From the NCBI GenBank assembly GCA_010909725.1, contig JAACMV010000003.1, positions 124,001-188,000 of the forward strand: a DNA stretch of 64,000 nucleotides. Reading direction: 5' to 3'. The notes below the pieces were generated by a model. The model did not search any database. It was not told where the DNA came from and saw nothing but the letters and a program-made list of their open reading frames with translations. Every line of letters starts with the position of its first letter. The stretch's first letter is position 1. Positions 42,003-53,436 of the stretch are shown here, piece by piece. Source of the DNA: Picochlorum sp. 'celeri' (taxonomy: Eukaryota > Chlorophyta > Trebouxiophyceae). The translations under genes were made by a program, and so were the position numbers.

Positions 42003-42636
42003 ATGAGCCAATACTACCTGCTCTTTGCCTTTTTCGCGACACTTGTCAGTCTGACGCAGGCCAGTAACACCTGTGTGAATGACGTTACAAAGTTCACCGT
42101 AATTGGAGATGTACAGTATGAGCTCGGAAGTGAGAAACGGTTGCCGCTCTCTGTCCGTACTTGTGTCGTTGCGCGATAGATTCCTCGTACCACGGCTGAA
42201 TGATCCTTACATTGTCTTGATTGTGCAGGCTAATGAAACAAAGTATCAGTGCGGTGAGAGGGGTTCAGAGCTCAGGCCTGAATCTGCCCAAGCTGATATG
42301 GATACCATCCTTGCTTCTGCCATGTCACAGAGCTATTTGCCACAGCTGAACAGCAAGCCAGAGAATTGTTTCAAGGATGGCAAGTCCTACTGCTGTGAAG
42401 CGGGAGTGAAGTATTACAACCTCATGGATGTCAAGGGATGCATTCTGAATGATGGGGAGAGGGTTCAGGATGGCAAGTACAAAATCACAGCAAGGTCTGA
42501 TAACATGGGGAAAGTGGTAACATATGGCAAGTTTTCTGTCGTAGTGAACTACGGGTGCAACCAGGAAGCAAGGCAAAAGGTCGCTGCTCTTCGTTTCAAC
42601 GGAAAGATTTTCCAGCGCTGCAAGGAGTTTTCATAA
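42003..42636 (+). CDS. Secreted Cys-containing protein, unknown family
   Basis: Exons 42003-42110 and 42229-42636 (intron 118 nt, GTACAG...TTGTGCAG) give 171 residues. Exon 1 begins MSQYYLLFAFFATLVSLTQA, a signal peptide. The mature part has nine or so cysteines, including a CC pair in GKSYCCEAGVKYYNL, and two NxT-like sites. No transmembrane segment follows, so it is probably secreted or cell-surface. I do not recognise the domain. The first exon again carries only the signal peptide and a few residues, as in the gene at 3065. Confidence 0.72.
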
Positions 42637-42798
42637 AGACACAGAGGCATATCATTATTTTCAATCGAGAGTGACATGCATCCTGGTATATCGTCGTTGT
42701 AACATCTATAATATCAATCAATCAGTCAGTCAAGGTCATTCATCGGGCCAATGGATGGTGCAATCCCATTGACCAATCCATCATGGATTTGAAGAAGA

Positions 42799-43548
42799 AT
42801 GTTTCAAAATACGGTTCAACCGCAGTACAACGCGTTTGTAACCAGCCTTGTCAATATCCCTTCGATGCGCCAATTCAATAGCACACTATTTAATAAACCT
42901 CTTCCAGAAGAAAGGAGATCGCAGACAGGAAACAGTCACAGAGTTCATGGTGTCGTCAACAACAACAACAACAACAACAACATGATTCGTGGTTGCGTCA
43001 ACATACTAGCAGCGATTGTATCGTTCTGCGTATCAATACTTGCTCTTATAATAGTTATTTTCGTATCTGTGAAATTAACGGATGTCACGTTCGATGGCGT
43101 GAATTTCGACTTCCAGTGTCTGTTGGGGACCAACACGTCTCTGGAGACCTTTACCTCGAACAATTGTCTCATGCTGCAGATTCTGGGTGGACTGACTATT
43201 GGTCTAGGTCTATTGATTGGTATCATTCAATGCTATACCTGTAATCTGTGTGGATTGGGTGGCATATTGGATGGGATCTTTTCTTTGTGTGGGTCTGGTG
43301 CGTGGGGATATGCAGCAGGGGTCATCAATCATGCAGTGGATTCGAACGGACAGTTGAGGAGCGAGTACGAGCAAGGTAATTTAGACGTAAGCTCAGTGGT
43401 ATTTGACGTATCGCAAGTGTCTTCCGATGTCGACACGACGAATAATCAGAGAAATGCAACCCGGATCATGTGCTGGATTGAGTTTGGTTTCTTTTGCTTC
43501 TTGCTTTTTGCAAGCATACTGAAATGCTGCCCTGGTCGTCACAAATAA
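42799..43548 (+). CDS. Tetraspan membrane protein with Asn-repeat N-terminus
   Basis: 249 residues. A soluble N-terminus ends in an (AAC)n-encoded run of eight Asn (42958-42981), followed by MIRGCVNI. Four hydrophobic segments are visible: ILAAIVSFCVSILALIIVIF, LMLQILGGLTIGLGLLIGII, a weaker one around GIFSLCGSGAWGYAAG, and IEFGFFCFLLFASILKC at the end. The first extracytosolic loop has two Cys. No family signature was recognised. Translation might instead start at the ATG after the Asn run. The stop is 4 bp from the stop of the convergent nucleotidyltransferase gene. Confidence 0.65.
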   Translation: MFQNTVQPQYNAFVTSLVNIPSMRQFNSTLFNKPLPEERRSQTGNSHRVHGVVNNNNNNNNMIRGCVNILAAIVSFCVSILALIIVIFVSVKLTDVTFDGVNFDFQCLLGTNTSLETFTSNNCLMLQILGGLTIGLGLLIGIIQCYTCNLCGLGGILDGIFSLCGSGAWGYAAGVINHAVDSNGQLRSEYEQGNLDVSSVVFDVSQVSSDVDTTNNQRNATRIMCWIEFGFFCFLLFASILKCCPGRHK

Positions 43549-43552
43549 ATAT

Positions 43553-45142
43553 TTATATGTAATCTCGCAGTATATTCAATATCACAATCTCTGTCGAGTT
43601 GAGTCCTTTGATGGTGGTTTTCTTTCGTGCCTTGTTGTTCCTCCGTTTCTTGTGTGCATTCCTGCGCTCTTGTATATACTCATCTGCCGATATGCTAGGC
43701 AGCATAGCGTCCTGCGATACAGTGTCTCTGTGTAATTTTAATATCGTTGCTGCCATCTCTACGGCATTTCGTGGCAATAGACACGGGATGGTCGTGTTAT
43801 CTGATGAGAGGAGACGCTGAGACACGCTGTCAATATCTCTCCCAGCATTGGTATGGGTTGTGTCCGACGCGACTGCATCCTCTCTATGTAGACATAGAGG
43901 CGCAAACAACATCGTTGTCCAGAATATAGAATCAACAGGAGCATCCACTCGAGCATATGCATCCATTCGAGAAAGCATCGAGGTGATGACCTCCCTATCC
44001 ACCTCTGCATGGTGTGGCAGCATGAGTTCCATCACACCATACGCTGCAAGCAACGAAAAGCTCTCTGCCGCAGATCCATGGGCCATCATTGCATTCAACT
44101 CCATCTGCAGCCTTCCATGTGAGAGAGATGTGATGTCGGTCCGTCGTGCCAATATTTCCCGCTTTGTATCTTCATCAATTCGCAAACCTAATCTTGCGGC
44201 AAGCCGAAGCGCACGAAGCATCCGTGCAGGATCCGAGCTAAAAGAGACATCAGGAGACTCAATTGTACGGAGCGTCTTCGTCTCACAATCCTCCACGCCC
44301 CCAACATAATCAAATAAAATCCTCGTGAATGGATCATACAGGAGAGCATTCATGGTAAAATCTCTCTTGATGGCATTCTCCCTCCGAGCCATGGCCCATG
44401 TAGGACCACCAGCAAACACGCCCCCACCCGTGGAATCCACATATTTTGATCGAGATGCATATGCAGCAAGGGTCGCATAATCGAGCGGGATGTGCGCTGG
44501 GTCAGCATTCGTACTAAAACTGCTCACCTCAATCACATGCCCTCGGCCAACGTGCACGTGACAGATTGGGAAATTCCTCCCCAACAGAAATGACCTTTTA
44601 AATAACCGAGCAACTTGAGACGGATCCGCACTCGTCAATATATCCACATCCTTTGGCACCTGTTGCTGCATCAGAACGTCCCGAACTGTGCCCCCAACTA
44701 CATATGCTTCGTGACCATGCTTCCTCAACCCCATCAACACATGCCATGCTTCAGGAATAATACAGTGATCCCGAATACCATGATCACTATCTTCAATGAT
44801 CCGAGCTTCTTTCATCATCACTGTGCCAGCCTTGTCATATAGAGATGAACCTGCATCCCCATGAGGAGAAGAAGAAGAATACCTAGACTTTGTGTCCCGA
44901 ACATCACCGCTGCGAGATGAGTGATACCATCGCCTCCTCGTCACGACTACATCATCATCCTTCTTCCTCCGACCCCTCCTCGGTCGTGTCCTCTTCTTCG
45001 AATGCCTGCCATCCGAACCCCCAGAGGAACACACAACTCCCAAACCCGCAGGAACCCTTCCACCACAACGAGACCGACACACACCATTCGTCATCAACAT
45101 TCTCATTGTACTTCCCCAATAATGTACAACCATAGTCGACAT
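43553..45142 (-). CDS. CCA-adding / poly(A) polymerase family nucleotidyltransferase
   Basis: 529 residues from the first in-frame ATG at 45142. A ~90-residue Arg/Ser-rich N-terminus suggests an organelle presequence. The class II nucleotidyltransferase head shows EAYVVGGTVRDVLMQQ, KDVDILTS with the two metal-binding Asp, and KRDFTMNALLYDP; RNA/ATP-binding helices follow (SSDPARMLRALRLAARLG). The C-terminus is basic (KKRRNNKARKKTT). Family members add CCA to tRNA 3' ends or poly(A) tails in organelles; both activities share these motifs, so the exact role is open. Plants have several such bacterial-type enzymes. Confidence 0.88.
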   Translation of the reverse strand: MSTMVVHYWGSTMRMLMTNGVCRSRCGGRVPAGLGVVCSSGGSDGRHSKKRTRPRRGRRKKDDDVVVTRRRWYHSSRSGDVRDTKSRYSSSSPHGDAGSSLYDKAGTVMMKEARIIEDSDHGIRDHCIIPEAWHVLMGLRKHGHEAYVVGGTVRDVLMQQQVPKDVDILTSADPSQVARLFKRSFLLGRNFPICHVHVGRGHVIEVSSFSTNADPAHIPLDYATLAAYASRSKYVDSTGGGVFAGGPTWAMARRENAIKRDFTMNALLYDPFTRILFDYVGGVEDCETKTLRTIESPDVSFSSDPARMLRALRLAARLGLRIDEDTKREILARRTDITSLSHGRLQMELNAMMAHGSAAESFSLLAAYGVMELMLPHHAEVDREVITSMLSRMDAYARVDAPVDSIFWTTMLFAPLCLHREDAVASDTTHTNAGRDIDSVSQRLLSSDNTTIPCLLPRNAVEMAATILKLHRDTVSQDAMLPSISADEYIQERRNAHKKRRNNKARKKTTIKGLNSTEIVILNILRDYI

Positions 45143-45662
45143 TCCATCAATGAATAAAAACACACGTCATTGTGACATCACATGCGCATGGCATCTAACC
45201 CTTCTCTTCTTGTAACAAGGGCGATTCCATGAAAATACATTTAAATAAATGCAAATTCATCTGCCTATGTGATCACCCATGCAGGGAATGTCGCATCATG
45301 CATGAAGCAAGGCGAATGAGCATCCACCACCTCACCGGAAGAAGCACCTCTCCAGCCATGTACATGTGAATGTCAAACTTGCAATTTGTTGGAGGCATCG
45401 CCTAAGAGGATCCTCTCATCCGGATGAGATATGTGGGGTTCGAGGTTTATAAAACTGGAAATCCCGGTCGGCTGTTGGAATGGGGAGGGCCCACGTGATC
45501 TCTCTTCATCACTACGTAATGAAGAGGCCCTCCTCTCATGCATGTTTCTCATGCCCAGGCTGGGCAAGCCGTGTTTACGAGTGTCCACTTGCTGCGCATC
45601 GTCAGTGCATTAAACTTTCATCTTTGTGCATTTTTGATCGCATTATCTTGATTGCAGGCGAA
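45143..45662. other. 520-bp spacer; leader of a secreted-protein gene
   Basis: It contains an acceptor-like CTTGATTGCAG ending at 45658, five bases before the ATG at 45663, so a leader intron is likely. The frame is open back to 45480 but the sequence there is not convincing. An inverted repeat, GAGGATCCTCTCATCCGGATGAGA, lies around 45407-45430. Confidence 0.35.
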
Positions 45663-46025
45663 ATGCGAGTCTCCCTGGTCCTCATGTTGGTCGGCCTGGC
45701 CCTGTTGGAACTCTTCACAGCAGCAGGAGCATATTCAATATGTCCTAACGAGGAGCGACCCATAACCTGCTGCAAAAGCCTTCGAGAAGTGAGAGGTAGT
45801 GCTCCATTCCCTTGGCTTGTCAGATACATATGTGACCGGTGTGACCCAGGATTTGTCCCCTCTGCAAACAGGGAGCAATGTGTGCAAACCTGGATATGGA
45901 CTGATACTTGCCACTGGTGCGCTGATAATAGTTGCAAAGATTGCTATGAATCGTTCCTGACGTGTACGAAATGCCAGCGTGGTTTTTCATTCTACCAAGG
46001 ATATGATTGGGAAGTATGTGCTTGA
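45663..46025 (+). CDS. Small secreted Cys-rich protein (furin/growth-factor-receptor-repeat-like)
   Basis: 120 residues from ATG 45663: a signal peptide (MRVSLVLMLVGLALLELF) and then about 15 cysteines in CxxC and CxxCxxxC spacings (CDRCDPGFVP, CHWCADNSCKDCYES, CTKCQRGFSF), reminiscent of furin-like or TNFR-like repeats. The role is unknown. The last codons contain a GTATGT donor-like word (46014-46019), so the protein may continue by splicing to a later exon; I could not identify one with confidence. Confidence 0.6.
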   Translation: MRVSLVLMLVGLALLELFTAAGAYSICPNEERPITCCKSLREVRGSAPFPWLVRYICDRCDPGFVPSANREQCVQTWIWTDTCHWCADNSCKDCYESFLTCTKCQRGFSFYQGYDWEVCA

Positions 46026-46498
46026 ACACAGAAATGACATGGCATTTTTCACTAGTGTAAGCCACCTCTCAAGGCAAGGTTCAGTTACTTGTAACATGCA
46101 TTATACTTTTTTATCAATGTACGAAATACCAATCCATCAGTCACCACCACCCTTGTCCTGAGTACCCGGATCAGGTAATGTATTCATGAATGTGGGTTAC
46201 AGCAGCACCATAGTCCTGTGTGAATGGAAGGGAAGGAGCAGCATGTGGTCTGTTTGGCACAACAGTCTCGCTGTATTCACTGATCCATTCCTACCTGAGC
46301 TAGATCTAAAGTAGTTGTAGTAATACACTATCAAGGCATTGCAGGAATACCAAAGAAGAATCTTCCGCGTGTCTTTCGGCGAACGGATGCCCCGAGTTCT
46401 TTTGTGTCTCATCCACGTCGTTTTCGTTCTTCTTCATCCCCATTGAGTTGATAGATAGATAGATAGATAGTTGATTTGTATGATATACTAGTGCAATA
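46026..46498. other. 473-bp spacer with GATA microsatellite
   Basis: It holds the possible continuation of the Cys-rich gene and the promoter of the GNAT gene. A (GATA)n run lies at about 46450-46470, directly upstream of the next ATG. No gene was recognised. Confidence 0.4.
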
Positions 46499-47701
46499 AT
46501 GGTTGATGAGGGGATACCTGTGGCTGCTGTCAACGAGCACGCGACGACGTACACAAGCACGGCGGATACAAAGGTGGCAACGCCACCTCGTGGGATGGGA
46601 ACACCTGGACCGATGAAGGCGCATGGTGGGGAGGAGAGACAGTATGATCAGGGGAAGATCCATGTGTGTCGTCCTGAGAAGGCGGTGCACCCGCCGATGG
46701 ATCCAGAGGCGTTTTATAGTCCTGATCACAAGAAGGAGCGGAAGGAGCGGGAGGAACGACGGTTGGTGTTGAGGGAGTCTCGGAAGAGGATTGAGCAGGT
46801 GGCTGTGAATCATTTGTGGGAGATTCCTGGTCGACCTCATGTTGTGTATTCTGTGAAGGATTATCGCCGGGATGATGTGCACGAGGGGCGTCGTGCGGCA
46901 AGAGACGAGCTTCCGTTTTTGTTCAAAGCATTCGAACAGGGGCAGGCACCTCCTCCGAGGCCAGGGACGAAGAAGGCGGATCAGCCACGCGCTGCGACAA
47001 TCCACGAGTATTTAGATTGGACAGTGACGGCGTCTATTCCTCAGGATCCGGATGAACTGGATTTTGAGGGGTTTCGGGTCTTGGCATTATATCCAAGAAA
47101 CAAACTGCTCTGGCCACCGCCATCTGAGCCGTATAATACAGAGGTTCCGCTGCAGCATCCTGAGATGGGTGCTCCCAAACCACCAGTGCCGCATTTGCAG
47201 GTGGCGACCAAGCCTGTCTGTGCTGCGACGGTGCGTATTGGTCCTGGATGGTTGGAAGTTCCATTCTATGCAACGCAGGAACATCGTCGGAATAAAGGGC
47301 ATGGGAGGGCCCTGCTAGAAGCTATAGAAGACTTGTGTCGTAGTCTGAATATTAAAAGAATATTACTGTGCTCAACGGATGACCCAAAGGTGAAGGGAAC
47401 GTGGTCTCATTTAGGGTTCAAGTTTACCTCGCAGGCAGACTTGGATGCCATGGGCGTGTCCAGGCATGACCTATTGCACATGGATAATACGGTACAGATG
47501 CATAAAGAGGTCTCAGATGTGCGCCCATGGGCATCTGTGATGATGAAGCATACGACCTTCAAGCATAGGTTGTATTATATACCGAATGGGGGGAATGCTC
47601 CGCCTATTTCTGATGAGATTCTGAGTGGGCAGTATTACAAGAATCTGCGCAACATGCCACCACCGAAAAAGCCATCCAAGAGGCCAAAAAAGCGGGGATA
47701 A
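46499..47701 (+). CDS. GNAT-domain protein (IDM1-like acetyltransferase region)
   Basis: 400 residues. The N-terminal ~230 residues are charged and low in recognisable motifs. A GNAT core follows: CAATVRIGPGWLEVPFYAT, then the acetyl-CoA loop EHRRNKGHGRALLEAIEDL, and RILLCSTDDPKVKGTWSHLG. The combination resembles the acetyltransferase segment seen next to PHD fingers in plant IDM1-type histone acetyltransferases, but no PHD finger is visible. The C-terminus is Lys/Pro-rich and may be nuclear. The substrate is unknown. USP48 starts 84 bp downstream on the same strand. Confidence 0.72.
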   Translation: MVDEGIPVAAVNEHATTYTSTADTKVATPPRGMGTPGPMKAHGGEERQYDQGKIHVCRPEKAVHPPMDPEAFYSPDHKKERKEREERRLVLRESRKRIEQVAVNHLWEIPGRPHVVYSVKDYRRDDVHEGRRAARDELPFLFKAFEQGQAPPPRPGTKKADQPRAATIHEYLDWTVTASIPQDPDELDFEGFRVLALYPRNKLLWPPPSEPYNTEVPLQHPEMGAPKPPVPHLQVATKPVCAATVRIGPGWLEVPFYATQEHRRNKGHGRALLEAIEDLCRSLNIKRILLCSTDDPKVKGTWSHLGFKFTSQADLDAMGVSRHDLLHMDNTVQMHKEVSDVRPWASVMMKHTTFKHRLYYIPNGGNAPPISDEILSGQYYKNLRNMPPPKKPSKRPKKRG

Positions 47702-47785
47702 TGGTCGTATTAGTATTATATTTAATATAGTAGTATCTATGAACATGTATCTATCAGTATCGAGTGGAATAAAGGACATGTAAGA

Positions 47786-50700
47786 ATGCCACCGAAACGG
47801 AAGAAGAAGAAGCAGACATCCCAGGCGAGGATAGGGCTCAAGGTGGATGGAAATGAAGCTTTAAAGATTTCTAAGGATATTGAGGAGGGTCTGGATGTGT
47901 CAGAAGAGACCTTGATGCGGTTATTGGATATTGGTTCAGCTTGTCCGAATCAAAATTCTGCAACGACCAAAGGCGGTTGCAAGGTATGGCATGATGGGGT
48001 GTTTTTAGTTTGGTATTTTGATTTTACTATGTGAATACATGATCTGATGGGAGATGGGCACTGTGAGGAGAGTCTGGTATCCTAAGAGTTGTGTAACATG
48101 GTGCAGGGTTTGGCGAACAATCCATGTTGTCTGTGCGGGATTATTCCATCCAAGGACTCGTATCGAATGCAAGGGTTGTGGTCGAAAACAGCGAGCAAGA
48201 ATATTGATCCAACTCTCCAGGATGCAGATCCTACATCGTGTGCTCGGAGGAGCACTGTGTCTCCAGTTGGTCTGACCAATTTGGGGAATACCTGTTACTT
48301 CAACAGTGTGATTCAGTGCTTGTTTGCTATTGATGAGTTCAAATATGCGATATTAGAGGCTTGTATGTCTCCTCTCGAGGGGAACGAGGTATTGCAGAGG
48401 CTCTGGTATGTGGTCATGAGTGACATGTGAGTTTGCATATCGAGGCAATGTACTGATGCCCATGTGTCCTGATGTAGCGATATATTTGTCGCATTGGAAT
48501 GTGGTCCCAGGAATTACGTTGATCCAGAGCCGCTCATATCAGCACTCCGGTTGGACAGCTCTGTACAGCAGGATGGTCAGGAGTTTATGAAATTGTTTCT
48601 GACATTGCTGGAAACTGCGTGTGAAGCCATCCCCATGCTAGGACAGAAGATAGCATCCATGTTCAAAGGCAAATCTGGGTATCAGACTAGATGCCTGTCA
48701 TGTGAGAACTTGTCTCACAGTAGCAATCGTTTTGATGATTTTTGTGAATTGGATATTCCAATCAAAGGGCACACGAGTCTAGAGGAGTCAATGGGAGCTC
48801 TTCTTGCTCCAGAGATTTTAGAGGGTGACAATCAGTACTATTGCGATCATTGTGGTCAGAAGCAAGATGCTGCTCGGCAGTTGATTGTGAAGGATCTTCC
48901 GCCTGTTTTGTGTTTATCGTTACAGAGATTTGTCTTTGATTTACAGGTTTGTGACTTTGTGTGCATAGGCAGCCTGTTGCATTCTTTTATTGATTCGATA
49001 CCTGGTGTGCAGAAAATGGATAGGGTGAAGGCTTCGGATAAATTTTCCTTCCCTGTGGAGATTGATGCCTACATGGTGACGCATGATGCTCAGACAAAGG
49101 GGATCATGTACGATTTAGAGGGTATCTTGTTGCATAAAGGTCCTAGTGCCAGACAAGGCCATTATGTTGCACATGTCGCTGTGAACAGGAAAGGGAGTAG
49201 GAGTTCAAAACCTGTCTGGTATCGATTTGATGATACGGTGGTAACAAAACTAGACAAGGGGTCTGCTGGTCACAGTGACCATGGATGGAAGGCGAAACCA
49301 ACTCTGCAACCTAGTATCAAACAGGGTACAAGCTCAACGAAACCCAAGGGAGACGGTGAGATGAAGGATCATCATGATGTAGACTTAATTGATTTATCTA
49401 GGGATCAAGATGCTGATGGTTTAATAGCCGAGGAAAACCAGCGGAAGGAGTCGGTGGAGGATGTCAAAGATGTTGTGAGTAGCAATGCATACTTGCTCGT
49501 GTACAAGAGACGGCCTTCATCATCGTTGACTGGGAAGCGTGTTGCTAAAAATACTGAGATATTGGAATGGTATGTTAATTCTGTATGATTTTTTGCTTTA
49601 TAGAATGCGATGGTAAACCTCTGGATGTGTACTGCAGGCTGGACAAGAAGAAAGGAGAGATGCTCAAAGAATATGAGGGGCAATGCCAGCAGCATCAAAA
49701 GATTGTCGAAGAAGCTCGTGGACAAATCGAGACGCGGAGAGATATTGTTCGAGATATTGTGGATTCATCCAAGACCGTAGAAGGCTCTGGCCGCTTTATT
49801 GTTGCCAGCTGGCTGCAGAAATGGGCAGATGCAGAGCCACGCGAATCGATATCAGAGGTAAACAACGATGCCCTGTTGTGCAACCATGGTAAGCTTGATC
49901 CCTCTCGAATTCAGGCTTCCAAAAGACTAGCACCAGATGCATGGGCGAAGATAGTATCGCTGCATGGAGGCAGCCCAGAATTGGGATTGGGGGATATCTG
50001 CAAAGCTTGCTTGAAAACACAGTTGGATTCCATTGTCACTCAGGAGGATGTTGCTGTGAATAGAGAAAGGTTCCTGGAATTGAGCCATTCGATCAATTTG
50101 GAGAATAAATCATCGACTGAAGAAGAAGAAAGTACGGATGCCGCATTATATTATGTAGGAAGACATTGGCTTCGCAATTGGAGAAATAGAAAAGGCTTGT
50201 CAATGGGTGGCACCTCACCCACAGAGGCATTGGTATGTCCTCATGGTAAACTAGTGCCAAACTATCCGGACAAGCCAAACAAGCGAGTTGCTATACCGGA
50301 AGAGTTTTGGAACTACCTTAAACGTTCTTGGTTCGCAACAGTGGCCGATAAGGACAGGAAATCGAGATTCAAAAAGGCAGAGAGTGGTGGCAATGTTGAG
50401 AATGGTAAGAAACGAAAATTGGAGGACAAGGAACAAGGAACAATTTCAAATTCGGTGGATCATGGCGGAGATTTGAATCACGACATATCAAAGTTAGCTG
50501 AGTTTCCATCCCGCTGCAATGAATGCCCAATATGCAAAGAGCAAATGTTGGAAGAATTGAGTGTCAGTGTGGAGATTGGGGGTAGGAGGGACCAGGAGCG
50601 AACCGTACTCAAGCATCTCGTAAGCACTCCTCAGAGCATTTCTCTAGTATTAGATGCATTGTACAAGCTAGTACCATCCCTGTTTATGCAAGAATGGAGA

Positions 50701-51645
50701 GAATATATTGCAGCAGGTCGATCAGTTCAGGGAGCAATCGAGCCTCCAAAACTGAAGCCATACATGGACTCTGTCGCATGCCTTTCGCACGCCTGTGATT
50801 CAACTACGAGAATATGTTACCAAATACCACATGTTGTGAACAGACGAGGGCGATGGATGGCGCTGAACGAAAAAGGTTCGGCCTTTGAAATCATCAGTGA
50901 AACTGATTGGTGTGAATTGTGGAAACTTTATGGGTCAAAGGATATTCCATTTGGGCCTCAGGGCATTTCAGTGTACCTATCACCAGATCAAGATAACAAT
51001 TCAGGTCAAAATGGGGGTGGATTGGCAGAAAACGACATAACAAAGCCTTCTTCAGCCCAAGATGCTACCAGCAACAAGGCCACATCAGTGCACCTCGCGA
51101 CAGCCATAGATGTCTGTTATGAGTGTATTAAAGAACGATCGGATGCCATCAGAGCCTCTAAATTGAACTTCGAGGGGAAAGAAATATTGATCGAGGTTGT
51201 ATTGGACGAAGACACAGCTGTTCGTGACACTGCACAGCAAGCATGTGACGAGGTACCTGCCAATCACCAACAGCACATCCCCCATGACTCCCAGCCCCAC
51301 GTTCTCAGTGTGAAAGAGAGAAAATCTAAACGAGCGAGAAAAGGTCGCTCACCAGTCATCGTGGATTCTACAACGACACTTGAGAATTTAAAATTGAGAA
51401 TATTTGAGGCACTTGGGGTGCATCCAGGAAATATTCGTGCATTTGCCAAGGGGAAAGAGATGTTGGATGCATCAAAATCCATGATGGACTACGAAATATT
51501 TCCTCTGGAGGAAGTGCGAATTGTCGACACGCATTTGCACGACTCGGAGGATCTGGCATCGATATTTCCAGACGGCGGTGGGCCTCGGGGCAAGTCAGAT
51601 GACCAAGAGAAGGAAGGCTTTACTGGCACGGCCTTGGTTGGATAG
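47786..51645 (+). CDS. USP48: USP48/UBP26-like ubiquitin-specific protease
   Basis: Exons 47786-47983, 48107-48405, 48478-48946, 49013-49569 and 49638-51645 give 1176 residues. The third intron (48947-49012, 66 nt) has no stop and keeps frame, so it is easily misread as coding. The USP fold has the catalytic Cys in GLTNLGNTCYFNSVIQC, QQDGQEF, a zinc-finger pair (CLSCENL, CDHCGQK) and the catalytic His in QGHYVAHVAV. Downstream are DUSP-like domains (WLQKWADAEP, LLCNHGKLDPSRI, LVCPHGKLVPNYP) and a C-terminal ubiquitin-like domain, as in USP48 and Arabidopsis UBP26. UBP26 removes ubiquitin from H2B and supports heterochromatic silencing. Acting with the RBBP5 and KDM8 genes in this window is not implied. 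Confidence 0.94.
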
Positions 51646-51765
51646 TTTCATTCGTGAACAAACCATCTCTATCTCTCTATTTCACGTCGAAAAATACCAT
51701 TAAGTAACAATATTTGTCATTCATACATGGATGTGATTCATGCAACATAACAAGAGTGATATACA

Positions 51766-52971
51766 TCATTGATCCTCCAGGTTGCCATTTTGAGCTGGCC
51801 CTTGCTGCTCCTCTGCACCATCATCGTGCTCTTCGTGTTGCTGCTGTCGGTGCTGTCTCCCTCTCCTCCCTCCTCCTCGATAATGATGTCTTCCAGGATG
51901 CCGACCAGGCCTTCTATATCCACCTTGCATTGGAGGCATCTGCATCCCAGGATATGGTGGAGCCAGGACCATACCGTCAGGCCCAACCGGAACGACACCA
52001 TACGGCATCGGCATTGGATACTGTGCAAACGTTGGGGCCCCAGCATAGCCATACGGCATTGGATACGACACAACATTCGGAGGCATGGGCTGCTGACCAT
52101 TCATATACTCTGCAGGAGGAGCTGGATACATTGGTTGCTGTACATATACTTCGTACGGTTTACTCCTCATGAAATCTGGATCAGCCATATCATTACTCTT
52201 ATTCCTGATTCTCGCTTTTCCTTGTTGCTCCAAATATTCTCCATTTTGCTGTTGCTGTGGAATACCATAGGGATACGGCATTATAGGAATCATCCCTTGC
52301 TGCATAACATCCCCACCATACCCCCCAAATATTCTCGCACGCGCCCTCTCATACATCTCCTCTCGATCCTCACGATGGCCATATCCGTTCTGATGATAGT
52401 CATCCGCATGACGTGGAGGCCCACGATAGTGCTGCTGCTGCTGACCTTGCTGCTGCTGACCTCTGGTGAGTATCCTTGGCTGTCGATGATGATGATGATG
52501 TTGCGTCGGCCCCTCCATCGTCACTTTTATATCCCTCAACACAACCTCTGGCCTCTCCATCGCACCCCCTTGCCGCGACGCAATGATACATGAATGAGCC
52601 CCCTCACCACCCTGAGCCACCCTCGTCGCCAAACCCCAATGCTGCGCCGTCCTATGAACCAACAAACGCTCAAACGTCGTCCCATTCTCTTCAAACCTCA
52701 TCTCTTCCTCATCCAATTCCACCACAAACTCCTCCACTTGCTTCTCTATATCAATAATCCTATTGCGGTGTCTATAGCTACATAAAGCGTTATACAAAAC
52801 CTCATCGCAAGGCAGCGTGCCATTCTCCTCCTTCGCATCGGAACCACCATGATCTTCTCGCAATGAAAGATTCTCCACAAGCCCATCCAATCCGTTCGTA
52901 CGACCTGCTTCGGAACTGTCATGCGGACACTCGGAAGATTCCTGCACCACCTTCCTCTCTCTGCCGTTCAT
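51766..52971 (-). CDS. R3H and SUZ domain RNA-binding protein
   Basis: 401 residues. An acidic N-terminus precedes an R3H domain (about 70-150) with IDIEKQVEEFVVELDEEE, TTFERLLVHRTAQHWGLATR and the following strand; these hold the Arg-x3-His pattern. After His and Gln runs comes a SUZ-type basic helix, REEMYERARARIFGG. The remainder is Met/Pro/Tyr/Gln-rich with repeats of MPYGYAGAP-like text and an Arg/Gly C-terminus (RGGGRRGRQHRQQQ), an RNP-type disordered tail. Homologues (R3HDM, Drosophila encore) bind single-stranded nucleic acids and affect mRNA stability; function here is inferred from domains. Confidence 0.87.
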   Translation of the reverse strand: MNGRERKVVQESSECPHDSSEAGRTNGLDGLVENLSLREDHGGSDAKEENGTLPCDEVLYNALCSYRHRNRIIDIEKQVEEFVVELDEEEMRFEENGTTFERLLVHRTAQHWGLATRVAQGGEGAHSCIIASRQGGAMERPEVVLRDIKVTMEGPTQHHHHHRQPRILTRGQQQQGQQQQHYRGPPRHADDYHQNGYGHREDREEMYERARARIFGGYGGDVMQQGMIPIMPYPYGIPQQQQNGEYLEQQGKARIRNKSNDMADPDFMRSKPYEVYVQQPMYPAPPAEYMNGQQPMPPNVVSYPMPYGYAGAPTFAQYPMPMPYGVVPVGPDGMVLAPPYPGMQMPPMQGGYRRPGRHPGRHHYRGGGRRGRQHRQQQHEEHDDGAEEQQGPAQNGNLEDQ

Positions 52972-53436
52972 CCTGTTATATATGTCACTATTGAATAAAT
53001 CAATACAGACTGGCTACTATCGTACAAGTACGGAATACTCTAAGATTCATTCGATCACTCTAGACAATCATCAAGAAGACTCCGCGATGACCAATACGCA
53101 TATATCACAATATGCGTTATACTTCATATTAAAACCACACTGCAGTGGTATGGTTAAGATTTGTATAGGATGGTCGTCAGGGGAGTGTCCATCAGGAAGA
53201 GTGGTGGTGGGCACGTCTCTCCGATGGACACACATTCGGGATTCATGAATCTTTGATCAAAGCACTTTTTTAAAAAATCTAATTATGGCCATGGTTGACC
53301 TCAAAAATCTGTGGCAATGGTTTGGAATTCCATTCAGAATATATAGTAGGTATTGCATAAAAAGTAGTGTATCTGGAAACGACGACGACTGTGGTCGGAA
53401 CAGGACGTAGAGGACCAAGGTTCTAGAAGACTAGAC
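52972..53436. promoter_or_regulatory. 465-bp divergent promoter region
   Basis: Between the divergent R3H and TTC1 genes. It contains AT-rich words (attcagaatatatag near 53331) and no gene that I can support. Confidence 0.35.

Noticed and set aside
45407..45430. Inverted repeat as a bacterial-type terminator or operator
   Set aside because: The genome context is eukaryotic; the repeat is short and its role cannot be judged.
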